The position numbers and the translations under genes are program-made. Below, piece after piece: positions 42,271-54,192 of a DNA stretch of 64,000 nt; position 1 is the stretch's first letter, and each line of letters opens with the position of its first letter. The stretch comes from Deltaproteobacteria bacterium (GTDB lineage: Bacteria; Myxococcota; Myxococcia; Myxococcales; SZAS-1). Location of the stretch: NCBI GenBank assembly GCA_018266075.1, contig JAFEBB010000032.1, positions 1 to 64,000 of the forward strand, read 5' to 3'. The notes beneath the pieces are model-generated. The model saw only the letters and a program-made list of their open reading frames with translations. It searched no databases and was not told the origin of the DNA.

Positions 42271-42329
42271 GCCGTCCTCTCCGGGGGAGGGGCGGAGAGG
42301 ACGGCAGTCGAGCGGATGAGGAGGTCGCG

Positions 42330-42632
42330 ATGCGGTTCGGCTGGGTGCTGGCGCTGGGGATTCTGGCCGGGTGGGGCTGCGGGAGCCGGCCGCCGTCGCA
42401 GGGGCGGCTCGAGCGCACCGCCCGCGGGGGTCGGCCCCTGCGGGTCCGGCTGCCGAATGAGCAACCGGGACCGCTGCGCGCGTATCGCTTCGTCCACGGC
42501 GATCCGCTCTGGGGAAAGGGCGGCTCCGCGCTGGAGACGCCGCTCATGGCGCCGTCCACCGGCCGCTTCGGGATCATCACCTCGCCGATGATCGACGGCT
42601 ATCGGCGCATCGGCCCGTGGAAGGACGACTGA
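42330..42632 (+). CDS. Small lipoprotein
   Basis: 100 residues from ATG 42330 with GAGGAGG upstream. Signal peptide with lipobox AGWGC (Cys17). The mature sequence is short, basic then mixed (RGGRPLRVRLPNEQPGPLRA, DPLWGKGGSALETPLMAP), without recognised domains. It sits just after the helical protein gene with no clear functional link and ends 20 bases before the convergent cNMP-binding gene. Probably lineage-specific and surface-exposed. Confidence 0.72.
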   Translation: MRFGWVLALGILAGWGCGSRPPSQGRLERTARGGRPLRVRLPNEQPGPLRAYRFVHGDPLWGKGGSALETPLMAPSTGRFGIITSPMIDGYRRIGPWKDD

Positions 42633-42652
42633 CGGTCGTTAACCAAAAGGTT

Positions 42653-43087
42653 TCAGCCCATCAGCTTGGCGAGCGCCTCTTCACTGCGCATCACGCCGAC
42701 CTTGGAGAGCATCTCCCTGGCGGCGGGATACTCGGCGAGCACCTGGTCCACGGCCGCACGCGGAAAGCGCACCAGCTCGATCTCGCCGAGCGCGGTCACG
42801 GTGGCGCTCCGCTTCTCGTGGTTGAGCACCGCCATCTCGCCGAAGAACGCGCCCTTCTCCAGAACGGCGATCTCCTTGGCCTCGCCCAGGTCGTCCGCGC
42901 TCACGCGCACCCGGCCCATCACGAGCACGTAGAACTCGTCGCCGACCTCGCCCTCGGTGCACACCACGTAGCCGTCGGGGTGGCGCGTCTTCTTGGCCAG
43001 GCCGAGCAGCTTGTGGCGGCCCGCTTCATCGAGGGCCTCGAACAGCTTGGACACCTTGGCCAGCTGGTTGCCGGAGACGTCGCTCAT
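42653..43087 (-). CDS. Single-domain cyclic nucleotide-binding protein
   Basis: 144 residues, essentially one cNMP-binding fold: FEALDEAGRHKLLGLAKKTR, GYVVCTEGEVGDEFYVLVMG, GAFFGEMAVLNHEKRSATVT and LVRFPRAAVDQVL, with the phosphate-binding cassette FFGEMAVLNHEKRSATV (E and R present). No DNA-binding or effector domain, so it is a stand-alone regulator or adaptor. It follows the GAF histidine kinase gene by 12 bases in the same direction and probably forms a two-gene operon with it. An adenylate cyclase is encoded 3 kb away. Confidence 0.9.
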   Translation of the reverse strand: MSDVSGNQLAKVSKLFEALDEAGRHKLLGLAKKTRHPDGYVVCTEGEVGDEFYVLVMGRVRVSADDLGEAKEIAVLEKGAFFGEMAVLNHEKRSATVTALGEIELVRFPRAAVDQVLAEYPAAREMLSKVGVMRSEEALAKLMG

Positions 43088-43099
43088 GGGATTGCTCCG

Positions 43100-44917
<1,818 letters not shown>

Positions 44918-45066
44918 TCCCCGCTGAGGATACACGAGCCGGCCTCGGTGCTTAACCCCGGTCGGGGCCGGCGGGTCGGCTGGCGACGGCGCTCGCAGAT
45001 TGATTAGAAAGTGGCTGCCGTCCGCTCGAACCCCAAGCCGCGCCCTCCGGCGCAGAAGGAGCAGCG

Positions 45067-45474
45067 ATGAGAAAACGCCGTCCCATCCTCGCCGCGGCCG
45101 TGCTGGCCCTGGCGCTGGGCGCGCTCGCTTGTCACAAGGAGCAGCCCGACGCCTTTGGTCAGCTCAGCCCCGACGAGGTCCAGAAGATGGTGGAGGCCAA
45201 GCAGGTCTCCGTCTTCGACAACAACTCGCAAGACCGCTTCAACAAGAGCCACGTGCCCACCGCGACCTGGCTCCAGTTCGACGAGGTCAAGCCAACGGAT
45301 CTGCCCGCAGACAAGGACCGCAACCTGGTCTTCTACTGCGCCAACGAACATTGACACGCGTGTCATGAGGCCGCCCGTGCGGCGGTCCAGCTCGGTTACA
45401 AGCACGTGTTCGTCATGCCGGCGGGAATTGCCGGCTGGGAGAAGGCAGGAAAGCCGGTGGAGAAGGCGGGATAG
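45067..45474 (+). CDS. Rhodanese-domain lipoprotein with in-frame TGA (candidate selenoprotein)
   Basis: Read through one TGA, 45067-45474 encodes 135 residues. Lipobox LGALAC (Cys22); Asp/Phe-rich VSVFDNNSQDRFNKSHVPTA is the rhodanese N-half and GYKHVFVMPAGIAGWEKAGK the C-half. The active-site loop reads FYCANEH-TGA-HACHEAARAA: rhodanese relatives have Y-C-x4-C-x2-(C/S)-x-K/E-A-A here, so TGA 45352-45354 (residue 96) replaces the second conserved Cys. Coding bias, frame and homology continue without interruption after the TGA. AAGGAG precedes ATG 45067. If TGA is a real stop, the 95-residue product lacks half the domain and the gene is a pseudogene; if recoded, it is a selenocysteine rhodanese. 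Confidence 0.75.
45352..45390 (+). promoter_or_regulatory. Candidate bacterial SECIS element after the TGA
   Basis: Downstream of TGA 45352-45354 a hairpin GCCGC (45370-45374), loop CCGT, GCGGC (45379-45383) can form, with an apical G at 45377, 23 bases past the TGA; bacterial SECIS loops usually carry a G about 16-37 bases from the codon. The TGA itself lies in the palindrome TGACACGCGTGTCA (45352-45365). Structure is predicted by eye only. Confidence 0.4.
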
Positions 45475-45494
45475 AGGTTCGAGCGCGTTGAAGA

Positions 45495-45533
45495 CCGGGG
45501 CCCTGGACTGCGACGTCCGGGGCCTCGGCGTTT
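45495..45533 (+). terminator. Strong terminator of the rhodanese gene
   Basis: CCGGGGCCCTGGAC (45495-45508) and GTCCGGGGCCTCGG (45515-45528) form a 14-bp stem with two G-T pairs and a 6-base loop, followed by CGTTT. It ends the rhodanese transcript past the readthrough stop at 45474, which supports the longer reading. Confidence 0.7.
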
Positions 45534-45622
45534 CCAGACCGGACACACGCTTCCGCGCCCATTCGTGCCAACGTGAATGGGTCCCGCTCGGGAGAGGCCG
45601 CCCGGGCGGAGGCGGGGGCAGC

Positions 45623-45865
45623 ATGCGACTCGGGAAGCTCTTTCACGTGCTCGTCGTGGGCGGCGCGGTGCTCGCGACCGGCTGCGGCGGCGATCCCAAC
45701 AAGAAGTTCGACCCCAGCGACACGACGTCGACCGGCACCGGCGGCGCGGGCAGCAGCACGCCGACCGACGGCGGGAGCACCAGCACGGGCGGCGTCACCA
45801 CCACCGGCGGGCACACCACCGGGCCCACCGGAGGCCCCAGCGGAGGCGGAATCGGCGGCTGGTAG
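45623..45865 (+). CDS. Small lipoprotein with Gly/Thr/Ser repeats
   Basis: 80 residues from ATG 45623 with GGAGGCGGGGG upstream. Lipobox VLATGC (Cys21), then GGDPNKKFDPSDTTSTGTGG and a low-complexity Gly/Thr/Ser tail ending in GGGIGGW with no globular domain. Such linker-only lipoproteins look like structural or processed surface peptides. It lies 32 bases before the cyclase ATG and may share its operon. Function unknown. Confidence 0.72.
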   Translation: MRLGKLFHVLVVGGAVLATGCGGDPNKKFDPSDTTSTGTGGAGSSTPTDGGSTSTGGVTTTGGHTTGPTGGPSGGGIGGW

Positions 45866-45896
45866 CGCGCGTGGGCCCGTGATTCCATGGGAGCCG

Positions 45897-47432
45897 ATGA
45901 CGCGCGTCGGCTGGAAGATCATCCTCTCCGTCTCGCTCTGCAACACCGTGGCCACCCTGCACGCGGTGGGCTACGGGCTGCTCCTCACGCGCAGCTCGCC
46001 CCACGCGCTCCCGTCGGAACCGCAGCTGCTCACCTATGCCGGCGTGGGGCTCCTGGTGGCCTTCTCCTTCGGTGGGCCGTGGCTGGTGCACACGCTGCGC
46101 CCGGTCACCGGCGCCGTCGACGCCCTCCAGCGCGGCCTCCCCCTCGACGACGCCGAGCGCCTCCGCGCCCAGAAGCGCGTGCTGGTGCTCCCCACCGTGG
46201 TCACCCGCGCCTCGACGTACATCTGGTTCGCGAGCGGGCTGGGCTTCGTTCCTTTCAGCGTGCTGCGAAACCTGCCGCTCGATCTCGCCACCGTGCACGA
46301 GGTCCTGGCGGTGTTCATCGTAGGCGTGGTCTCGGGGACGCTGGTCTTCTACCTGGTCGAGCGCGTGGCGCGGGCGGAGGTCATCCCGGTGCTCTTCCCG
46401 GACGGGAAGCTCTCCGCGGTCGAAGGTGTGGCGCCGGTGCCCATCTCCACGAAGTTCCTCATCCTGCTCAGCACCACTGTCCTGTTGCCGCTGGCGGTGA
46501 TGTGCTTCGCGGCGTGGTCGGGCGCGCTCTCGCCGGCGGTGGTGCTCTACCTGGGCGCCTCGTTCTTCATGTTCGCGGCGGTGCAGGCCACCTTCATCGT
46601 GGGCAGCATCAACGCGCCGGTCGAAGCCCTCGCGGCCGAGGTGCACCGCGTGGGCCGCGACGACCTCTCGGCCCGCGCGCCCGTGCTCTCCACCGACGTG
46701 CTCGGCGCGCTCGCCGAGGGCTTCAACAAGATGGTGGAGGGGCTGCGGCGCGGCGCGTTCGTGCGCGAGACCTTCGGCCGCTACGTGTCGCCGGCAGTGG
46801 TGGAGGAGGTGCTCGCCGGCCGGGTCGCGCTCGGCGGCGAGCTGCGGGAGTGCACCGTGCTCTTCTCCGACATCCGCGACTTCACCACCCTCTCCGAGCA
46901 GCTCAGCCCGACGGAGGTGGTGAGCGTCCTCAACAGCTACCTCGACGCGATGGTGGAGGTGGTCGTCGCCCACGGCGGCACCGTGGACAAGTTCATCGGC
47001 GACGCGGTGATGGCCACGTTCGGCGTGCCCGTGGCCCGCAAGGACCACGCGCTCCAGGCCGCGCGCGCGGGCCTGGCCATGCTCGAGCGCCTCGAGGCCT
47101 GGAACGAGGATCGCGCCGCTGCCGGCAAGCCGACGCTCCAGATCGGCATCGGCCTGCACTCCGGCGAGGTGGTGGCCGGAAACATCGGCTCCACGCGCAA
47201 GCTCGAGTACACGGTCATCGGCGACACCGTGAACACCGCGAGCCGCATCGAAGGCCTCACCAAGAAGTTGAGCGCGAACCTCCTCGCCTCGCAGGCCACC
47301 TGGGAGCAGGTGAAGTCGCACGTCGAGGGGCGCGCCCTCGGGCCGATCGAGGTGAAGGGCAAGCGCGCGGCGATCGAGGTCTACGCGCTCGTGCGCGAGC
47401 GGGCGCCCACCGCCGATTCCCGCTCCGCCTGA
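45897..47432 (+). CDS. Class III adenylate cyclase with six membrane segments and HAMP
   Basis: 511 residues from ATG 45897 (an in-frame GTG at 45879 is possible). Six membrane segments (for example VGWKIILSVSLCNTVATLHA and KFLILLSTTVLLPLAVMCFA), a HAMP-like linker (SINAPVEALAAEVHRVGRDD), then the catalytic domain: metal-binding Asp in CTVLFSDIRDFTTLSEQL, second Asp in DKFIGDAVMATFG, base-selecting Lys-Asp in RKLEYTVIGDTVNTASRIEG and the transition-state Asn/Arg (NTASRIEG). The Lys/Asp pair indicates ATP as substrate, giving cAMP. Nearby are a cNMP-binding protein, a GAF kinase and, 10 kb away, a bCNG channel. Confidence 0.93.
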   Translation: MTRVGWKIILSVSLCNTVATLHAVGYGLLLTRSSPHALPSEPQLLTYAGVGLLVAFSFGGPWLVHTLRPVTGAVDALQRGLPLDDAERLRAQKRVLVLPTVVTRASTYIWFASGLGFVPFSVLRNLPLDLATVHEVLAVFIVGVVSGTLVFYLVERVARAEVIPVLFPDGKLSAVEGVAPVPISTKFLILLSTTVLLPLAVMCFAAWSGALSPAVVLYLGASFFMFAAVQATFIVGSINAPVEALAAEVHRVGRDDLSARAPVLSTDVLGALAEGFNKMVEGLRRGAFVRETFGRYVSPAVVEEVLAGRVALGGELRECTVLFSDIRDFTTLSEQLSPTEVVSVLNSYLDAMVEVVVAHGGTVDKFIGDAVMATFGVPVARKDHALQAARAGLAMLERLEAWNEDRAAAGKPTLQIGIGLHSGEVVAGNIGSTRKLEYTVIGDTVNTASRIEGLTKKLSANLLASQATWEQVKSHVEGRALGPIEVKGKRAAIEVYALVRERAPTADSRSA

Positions 47433-47517
47433 CGTGTTTCGCGGGTTTGGCGACCGCGTTGCACATGAACCCACCTCCGTGCGTATATCGGCACGGCCGC
47501 CCCGATCAGGACTTCGC

Positions 47518-48666
47518 ATGAACCGCAATCGAATCGTCACCGTGTTGGCCTTCGCCGTGGGGTTCGGCGCGGCGCTGCTGCAGAGCTGCGGCGGCAACAG
47601 CTGCGGCCCCGGCAACTGCACCGGCTGCTGCGACACCGCCGGCATCTGCCAGACCTCCAGCTTCAACAACTGCGGCGTGGGCGGCGGGGCCTGCCAGACC
47701 TGCTCCGGCCTCCAGCAGTGCGTGCTCGGCAGCTGCGCGTTCCCCGGCGGCAACGGCAACGGCAGCGGGAACGGCAACAACAGCAGCGGGAACGGGAACG
47801 GCACCAACTCCACCGCGTCCAGCAACGGCAGCAGCTCCACCACCGCGTCGACGGTGGGCACCAACTCCAGCGAGTCGACGAGCACCAGCGGCACCACCGG
47901 CGCCAACACGAGCACCACGAGCGCCACCGGCACCGCCAACGCGACCACCGGGGCCACCACCACCTCGACGACCAGCACCAACGGCCCGGGCTCGACCGGC
48001 ACCAGCAGCACGACCACCACCACCGCCACCACGGCGACGAACACCACGGGCACCTCGTCGACCAACGCGGCGTCCACGCTCGGCAGCAGCACCGGGTCGA
48101 ACACCACCGGCACCAGCGCCACGACGAGCACCAGCACCACCGGGACGACCGGGACCACTGGCCGGGCCATCTGCCAGCCGTGCACCGTGAACCAGGACTG
48201 CGCGAGCGGCTTCTGCAATGGCCAGGACGGCTCGAGCCCCTTCTGTGACTCGGCCCAGAACTGCAACAGCGCCACCGTCGCCACCCAGTGCGGCGGCGTG
48301 GTCAGCTCCTGCGTGACTGTGCCCAGCGGCGCCGAGGACTGCAACTGCCCTCAGCTCGCGGGGACGGCTGCGTCGACCACCGGTACGAGCGCGACGTCGG
48401 GCTTCGGCACGGGCGGCTTTGGTACGGGTGGCATCGGCGGCACGGGCACCAGCGCCATCGGCGGCATCGGCGGGACGGGCACCACGGGCATCGCGGGCAG
48501 CATGTGCCAGCCGTGCACCAACAACGGTCAGCCCTGCGCCGACGGCCTCACCACCTGCATGAACGGCGTCTGCAACTTCTCGGGCTGCAGCACCCAGGAT
48601 CTCTGCATCTTCCTGGGCGGCGGCACGTGCAACACCGCGACCGACACCTGCTCCTGCGCGCCGTAA
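47518..48666 (+). CDS. Cys-rich lipoprotein with Asn/Ser/Thr/Gly linkers
   Basis: 382 residues from ATG 47518 with AGGA at 47508. Lipobox LLQSC (Cys24), then Cys modules (NSCGPGNCTGCCDTAGICQT, NNCGVGGGACQTCSGLQQC), a 150-residue linker rich in Asn/Ser/Thr/Gly (GNGNGSGNGNNSS, STSTSGTTGANTSTTS), then Cys modules QPCTVNQDCASGFCNGQ and CQPCTNNGQPCADGLTTC, another Gly/Thr-rich spacer, and a C-terminal FSGCSTQDLCIFLGGGTCNT. The alternation of disulfide knots and flexible linkers suggests a surface fibre or stalk component. Same family type as the lipoprotein at 19401. Confidence 0.82.
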   Translation: MNRNRIVTVLAFAVGFGAALLQSCGGNSCGPGNCTGCCDTAGICQTSSFNNCGVGGGACQTCSGLQQCVLGSCAFPGGNGNGSGNGNNSSGNGNGTNSTASSNGSSSTTASTVGTNSSESTSTSGTTGANTSTTSATGTANATTGATTTSTTSTNGPGSTGTSSTTTTTATTATNTTGTSSTNAASTLGSSTGSNTTGTSATTSTSTTGTTGTTGRAICQPCTVNQDCASGFCNGQDGSSPFCDSAQNCNSATVATQCGGVVSSCVTVPSGAEDCNCPQLAGTAASTTGTSATSGFGTGGFGTGGIGGTGTSAIGGIGGTGTTGIAGSMCQPCTNNGQPCADGLTTCMNGVCNFSGCSTQDLCIFLGGGTCNTATDTCSCAP

Positions 48667-48677
48667 TCGACGGCCAA

Positions 48678-49753
48678 TTAGCCGCTCTTGCGGCGCACCT
48701 TGGCGGCCTCGGCCGGCCGCGCCTGACGCGCGCCGCTCTTTTGCACCGCACCATCGCGCGCGCCCCAGTACGCGGAGAGCTGCGGCCAGAGGCCCTTGGC
48801 CGCGGCCTTTGACACCACCGCGCCCACGTGGCCGCCGGGCAGGTGGATGTTCTGCTTGTCCTCGGCGCCGGCGAGCTCGAGCAGGGCCTTGGCGCTCGCG
48901 GCAGGAACGATGTTGTCGTGCTCGAAGGTCACCGCCAGCGTGGGGCAGGTGATGGCCTGCGGCCGCGCGAGGGAGCCGGAGAGCGTGAAGGTGCCGCGCG
49001 CGAACGCGTCGCCGCGGTAGAGCTCCTCGACGTAGCGCTGGTACGCCGCGCCCGGGAAGCTGACGTTGTCGTTGCCCCAGGTCTCGAGCGCGAGGAAGCC
49101 GTCGAGGAAGTTGTCGTCCCAGGCGCGGTCGAGGAGGTGCACGGCCTTCGAGAGGTTGAGCGTCGGCCGCAGCAGGTGAAACGCGCTCTGCATGAGCTGC
49201 CAGGGCACGTTGCCCATCGCCGAGACGAGCATCTCCACGTCGAACGTCTTGGTGCGCGTCCACGCGGCGAGCAGGCCCTCGTCGCCGAAGCGCACCGGCG
49301 CGGCGAGCGCGGTCAACGACGCCATCGAATCGGGGTGCGCGGCGGCGTGAATGGCCGCGAGCGTGCCGCCCAGGCAGTAGCCCAGCACGTGCGGCTTCTT
49401 TTGCGGCGCAGCACGGCCGGCGATTCGAATCGCGCGGCCGAGGTAGCCGTCGGTGATCTCGTCGAAGGTGAGGAAGCGGTCTTCAGGACCGGGCGTGCCC
49501 CAGTCGATGGTGAAGACGTCGTGGCCCTGGGCGACGAGGTACTCGGTGAAGCTCTTCCCGGGCATCAGGTCGAGCACGTAGTGCCGGTTGATCAGCGACG
49601 GCACCAGGAGCAGCGGCGTCTTGAACGCGACGCCCTGCGGCCGCGGCCGGTAGTGCAGGAGCTGCCACTTGTTCTCGCGATGCACCACGTCGGCCGGCGT
49701 GGCGCCGACGGTGGGCTTCATGAACGGCAGCTTCGCCAGGTTGAGCCAGCGCT

Positions 49754-49757
<4 letters not shown>
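48678..49757 (-). CDS. phaC: PHA synthase (class III-type PhaC)
   Basis: 359 residues from ATG 49757. Small PhaC as in class III enzymes that need PhaE. Signatures: KTPLLLVPSLINRHYVLDLM (PhaC N-region), DVFTIDWGTPGPEDRFLTFD, lipase-like elbow PHVLGYCLGGTLAAIH with nucleophilic Cys near residue 128, acid in TFEHDNIVPAASAKALL and His in LPGGHVGAVVSK. It polymerises (R)-3-hydroxyacyl-CoA into polyhydroxyalkanoate granules. Its ATG overlaps the stop of the acyl-CoA ligase gene (ATGA); PhaE-like subunit lies upstream in the same operon. A second copy is at 58459. Confidence 0.9.
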
Positions 49758-51460
<1,703 letters not shown>

Positions 51461-51464
51461 GGCA

Positions 51465-51755
51465 CTACTCCTTCGACTGGGCGGCCTCGAGCTTCTCCTC
51501 GAGGTCGAGCAGCTTGCTCTGCAGCTGGTTCACGGTGTGGAGCAGGCGCTCCTGATCGCGCTTGGTCGGCAGGCCCCAGAGGCCCCACCACTGCGCGGCG
51601 GCCTTGTCCATCTGGGCCTTGGTCTTCATGGCCGCGGTGAGCAGCGCGCCGCTCGGCGTGAGCACGCTCTCGCTCTTGAGGAACTGCTCCATGTACTGCG
51701 CCGTCGCGTTCTCCCAAGCGTCGAAGCCCTTCTTCCACGTCTCCCACGGGTTCAT
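51465..51755 (-). CDS. PhaE-like PHA synthase subunit
   Basis: 96 residues from ATG 51755. MNPWETWKKGFDAWENATAQ at the N-terminus and the C-terminal coiled coil WWGLWGLPTKRDQERLLHTV then NQLQSKLLDLEEKLEAAQ resemble PhaE, the partner of class III PhaC, but it is much shorter than the usual 300-360 residues, so it is a reduced PhaE or a phasin-like protein. The W-G-L-P-T-(K/R)-R-(D)-x(n)-L coiled-coil feature is the part shared with PhaE. Stop and start overlap the lipoprotein gene upstream (ATGA). Confidence 0.7.
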   Translation of the reverse strand: MNPWETWKKGFDAWENATAQYMEQFLKSESVLTPSGALLTAAMKTKAQMDKAAAQWWGLWGLPTKRDQERLLHTVNQLQSKLLDLEEKLEAAQSKE

Positions 51756-52627
51756 GGCGTGCTCCTTTGAAGGCTGAGGCGACGGACCTCCGTCGCGGTG
51801 GTGAAGTCGGGGTTGGTCTCGTCGAGCTGGCTGGTGGCGCGCGCCACCTCGCCGAAGCACTCGAAGAGCCACGAGCTCTGCTGCGTGGTCACGGTCGCGC
51901 CCACGATGGGAACGACGGTCACCGTGGTCTTCACGCGCATGGCCTGGGTGAAAGTGATGTCCGGGAGGATCAGCGTGCCCGCAGAGTCGACGCTCACCGT
52001 GTACGTGTCCGTCGACGCGTAGGGCAAGCCGTCGAAGGTGCCGTTGCGCACTGTGCCCACCGACGTCCAGCTCGCGCCGGGCGTGAGCGGAAATCGATAT
52101 ATCGCGACGGGCTGGTCGTAGACGTAGAGCGTCTGGCCGTTGCTCGGGTTCTGCTGCGTCGACGCGATGCCGAGCAGATCCACCTCGGTGTCGCTGTGCG
52201 TGTAGACGCCCTCGAGCGTATCGGCCACGTCGAGCGGCGCGACCCACTGGCCATTCGGGAAGCTGCCCGCGTACCACTTGCCGGCGAGCGACTGCGCCTG
52301 GATCGACGCGAGCTGATCGCTCCCGTCATCTACGGAGAAGTCCCAGGTGCGCTTGCCGGCGCCGTCGACATCGCCGGTGAGATCGACGGTGCGCGTCTGC
52401 CCCGCGGGCGAGACGAGCAGCGACTCGGAGATTCCAATCGCGGCCTCTAATTCGTTCGCGTCGATCTGCCCGTCGAGGTTCGGCAGGCACGCGAGCTGGC
52501 CGGCGTCAGGGATGACGTAGTCCTGGTGCTCGGGCGGAACGGTGGTGTTGTCGCCGCACGCCGCGGCCCCAATCGCGATCGCAACGAAGATGTGGGAGGC
52601 GCTTCCCAGCGCCGACGAAGGTCTCAT
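51752..52627 (-). CDS. Lipoprotein of the PHA operon, paralogue of the one at 55145
   Basis: 291 residues from ATG 52627. The signal MRPSSALGSASHIFVAIAIG ends in GAAAC (Cys24). A beta-rich domain follows: GQTRTVDLTGDVDGAGKRTW, DFSVDDGSDQLASIQAQSLA, EGVYTHSDTEVDLLGIASTQ, PLTPGASWTSVGTVRNGTFD. The similar spacing of DLLGI, the (W)DF core and a PLTPG/LNASW turn shows homology to the lipoprotein encoded at 55145-56191. Codons 3-12 of the gene coincide with a REP-like element (52589-52616), so the signal sequence appears partly repeat-derived. Stops four bases into the PhaE-like ATG. Function unknown. Confidence 0.75.
   Translation of the reverse strand: MRPSSALGSASHIFVAIAIGAAACGDNTTVPPEHQDYVIPDAGQLACLPNLDGQIDANELEAAIGISESLLVSPAGQTRTVDLTGDVDGAGKRTWDFSVDDGSDQLASIQAQSLAGKWYAGSFPNGQWVAPLDVADTLEGVYTHSDTEVDLLGIASTQQNPSNGQTLYVYDQPVAIYRFPLTPGASWTSVGTVRNGTFDGLPYASTDTYTVSVDSAGTLILPDITFTQAMRVKTTVTVVPIVGATVTTQQSSWLFECFGEVARATSQLDETNPDFTTATEVRRLSLQRSTP
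52589..52616 (-). repeat. REP-like element, copy 1
   Basis: A 28-base unit identical to 55105-55132. Its centre folds as GGCGCT-GGGA-AGCGCC with flanking GTGGGAG-type bases, the pattern of RAYT-associated repetitive extragenic palindromes in gamma- and betaproteobacteria. This copy lies inside the coding sequence of the lipoprotein gene, encoding SALGSASHI of its signal peptide. Confidence 0.7.
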
Positions 52628-52629
52628 GG

Positions 52630-54192
52630 TCAGAACACGTAGGTGAGCCGCAGGCGCACGAGCTGCGCGGGCTGGGCGGTGAGGTTGAGGACCACGTTGT
52701 TGAAGCCGGCGAGCGGGAAGAGCGCGGCGTACTCGAGCGTGGCGTTGAAGCCGTCGAGGCCGCCGTACGAGATCGTCGGGTCGACTTCGACGCCGAGGTT
52801 GTTGTCGCCGCCGGGCGTGCTGTTGGCGAACACCGCGCGCGAGTAGATGGCGGCGACCTGCGCGGTGAGCTGGTTCACGCCCCATTGTGCGATGCGGTAG
52901 CGCGCGTGCGGGCGGAAGTAGATGGCGTCGGTGACGGTGCCGATGATCTCCGCGAAGAGGATGCGGTCGATCTTGTAGTCGCTGCTGAACTTGAAGTTGT
53001 CGACCTTGGTGTCGTACGGCGGGTTGGCCTGCGGCCCATCAAGATCGCCGCCGACGGGCTGCGCCTGATTCGGCTGCGGGAACGCGCCGAAGCCCGGCGC
53101 GGGATCGCCGCTCGCGTACCCCAGGTCGAGCCCGAAGGAAAACGGGTCCTCGGGCGCGCCGAAGTCGCTCTCCTCGGCAAATCCCAGCTGGGTCGATGTA
53201 ACCGGAACGTTATATTCGACGCCGGGGATCAGCGAGGCCTGATCCACCTTGGCGAGCAGCAGCGCGGCCTCGGCCTCCACGCGCATGCGCGGGCCGATGA
53301 GGCGGAACCAGCCGTCGAACGCGGCCGCCTGGAAGCCGCGATCCACGACCTGGGCGCCGTCGAGGTTCACGGGCGCGGCGAGCGCGAGGTAGCTCGCGGG
53401 GAGGTCGTGCGGCTGCCAGCGGTAGCTCGCGTAGGCGCCGTAGTTGAAGGTGAGGAGCCCGGCCTTGCGGCGGCGCACAAGAGCGGCTGGATCGTTCCAA
53501 TTCAAGAACGCGAAGGTCACGGTGCGCACGTCGACGGTGGGATCGATGTCGACCTGGCGGATGCCGTCGCGCTCGGTGGCGAGTGGGCCGCTGGAGCTGA
53601 AGTCGTAGCTGAGCGCCCAGATGTAGCCAGCGATGGGCGAGATGAGCGCAATGCGATCGGCCACGTCGCCGTCGTCGCAATCGGCGCAGTCGCCACCGTT
53701 GGTGAGCATGCCCAGGCCCCACTGATCGCCCGTGCGCCCGGCGACGATGAGACCAAACGGCAAGAGCGCTTCGCCGTAAGCGCGTCGCACGCGAATCGAC
53801 GGCGTAGGCGAGAGCTGCGAGTGCGACGCCGAGGGCACGCCGTCCGGCAGGCCGCCCGCAGCGAGGTCGCCGAGAATGTCCAGGCGTGCCTTCACGGCCA
53901 CGATCCCGCCGGGCGCATAAGCCGCGAGATCCGTGCGCAGGCGCAGATCTGCGGCCGTGAGCCACTGTCCGTTCGGATCAGAGAGAGGCACAGGGAACAG
54001 CAGCTGGCCGCTCGGCGTCGGCCCGCGATCGAGGTCGAGGTTGTCGAGGCCGGCGGTGCGCAGGCGGAAGGTGCCTGCGGCTTCGAAGCGCGGCGTATCG
54101 GTCGGGACGATGTCCTGGCCGATGTCGGTGAAGCCGGTGGCCGCCGCGAGCGCGGGAACGCACACGATCGCAAGGGCCATGAGAAACTTCAC
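52630..54192 (-). CDS. Outer-membrane beta-barrel-like protein, TIGR04551-like
   Basis: 520 residues from GTG 54192; the frame is coupled to the upstream hydrolase (GTGA overlap). Signal peptide KFLMALAIVCVPALAAATG, then FTDIGQDIVPTDTPRFEAAG. The rest alternates polar and hydrophobic residues with short strands and aromatic ends (LTFNYGAYASYRWQPHDLPA, YFRPHARYRIAQWGVNQL), ending in QPAQLVRLRLTYVF, with an aromatic C-terminal residue typical of BamA-inserted barrels. I read it as a TIGR04551-type myxobacterial outer-membrane protein; confidence in the family is modest. In a PHA operon it may be a channel or a carrier for the cluster's lipoproteins. Confidence 0.7.
   Translation of the reverse strand: MKFLMALAIVCVPALAAATGFTDIGQDIVPTDTPRFEAAGTFRLRTAGLDNLDLDRGPTPSGQLLFPVPLSDPNGQWLTAADLRLRTDLAAYAPGGIVAVKARLDILGDLAAGGLPDGVPSASHSQLSPTPSIRVRRAYGEALLPFGLIVAGRTGDQWGLGMLTNGGDCADCDDGDVADRIALISPIAGYIWALSYDFSSSGPLATERDGIRQVDIDPTVDVRTVTFAFLNWNDPAALVRRRKAGLLTFNYGAYASYRWQPHDLPASYLALAAPVNLDGAQVVDRGFQAAAFDGWFRLIGPRMRVEAEAALLLAKVDQASLIPGVEYNVPVTSTQLGFAEESDFGAPEDPFSFGLDLGYASGDPAPGFGAFPQPNQAQPVGGDLDGPQANPPYDTKVDNFKFSSDYKIDRILFAEIIGTVTDAIYFRPHARYRIAQWGVNQLTAQVAAIYSRAVFANSTPGGDNNLGVEVDPTISYGGLDGFNATLEYAALFPLAGFNNVVLNLTAQPAQLVRLRLTYVF

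Noticed and set aside
47459-47489. TTGCAC-N19-TATATC upstream of the Cys-rich lipoprotein gene
   Set aside because: Spacer too long and both boxes only 4/6; not listed as a promoter.
47750-48170. Repetitive ACCACC/AGCACC region as a possible non-coding repeat array
   Set aside because: It is the in-frame linker of a lipoprotein gene, with consistent reading frame to the Cys modules on each side.
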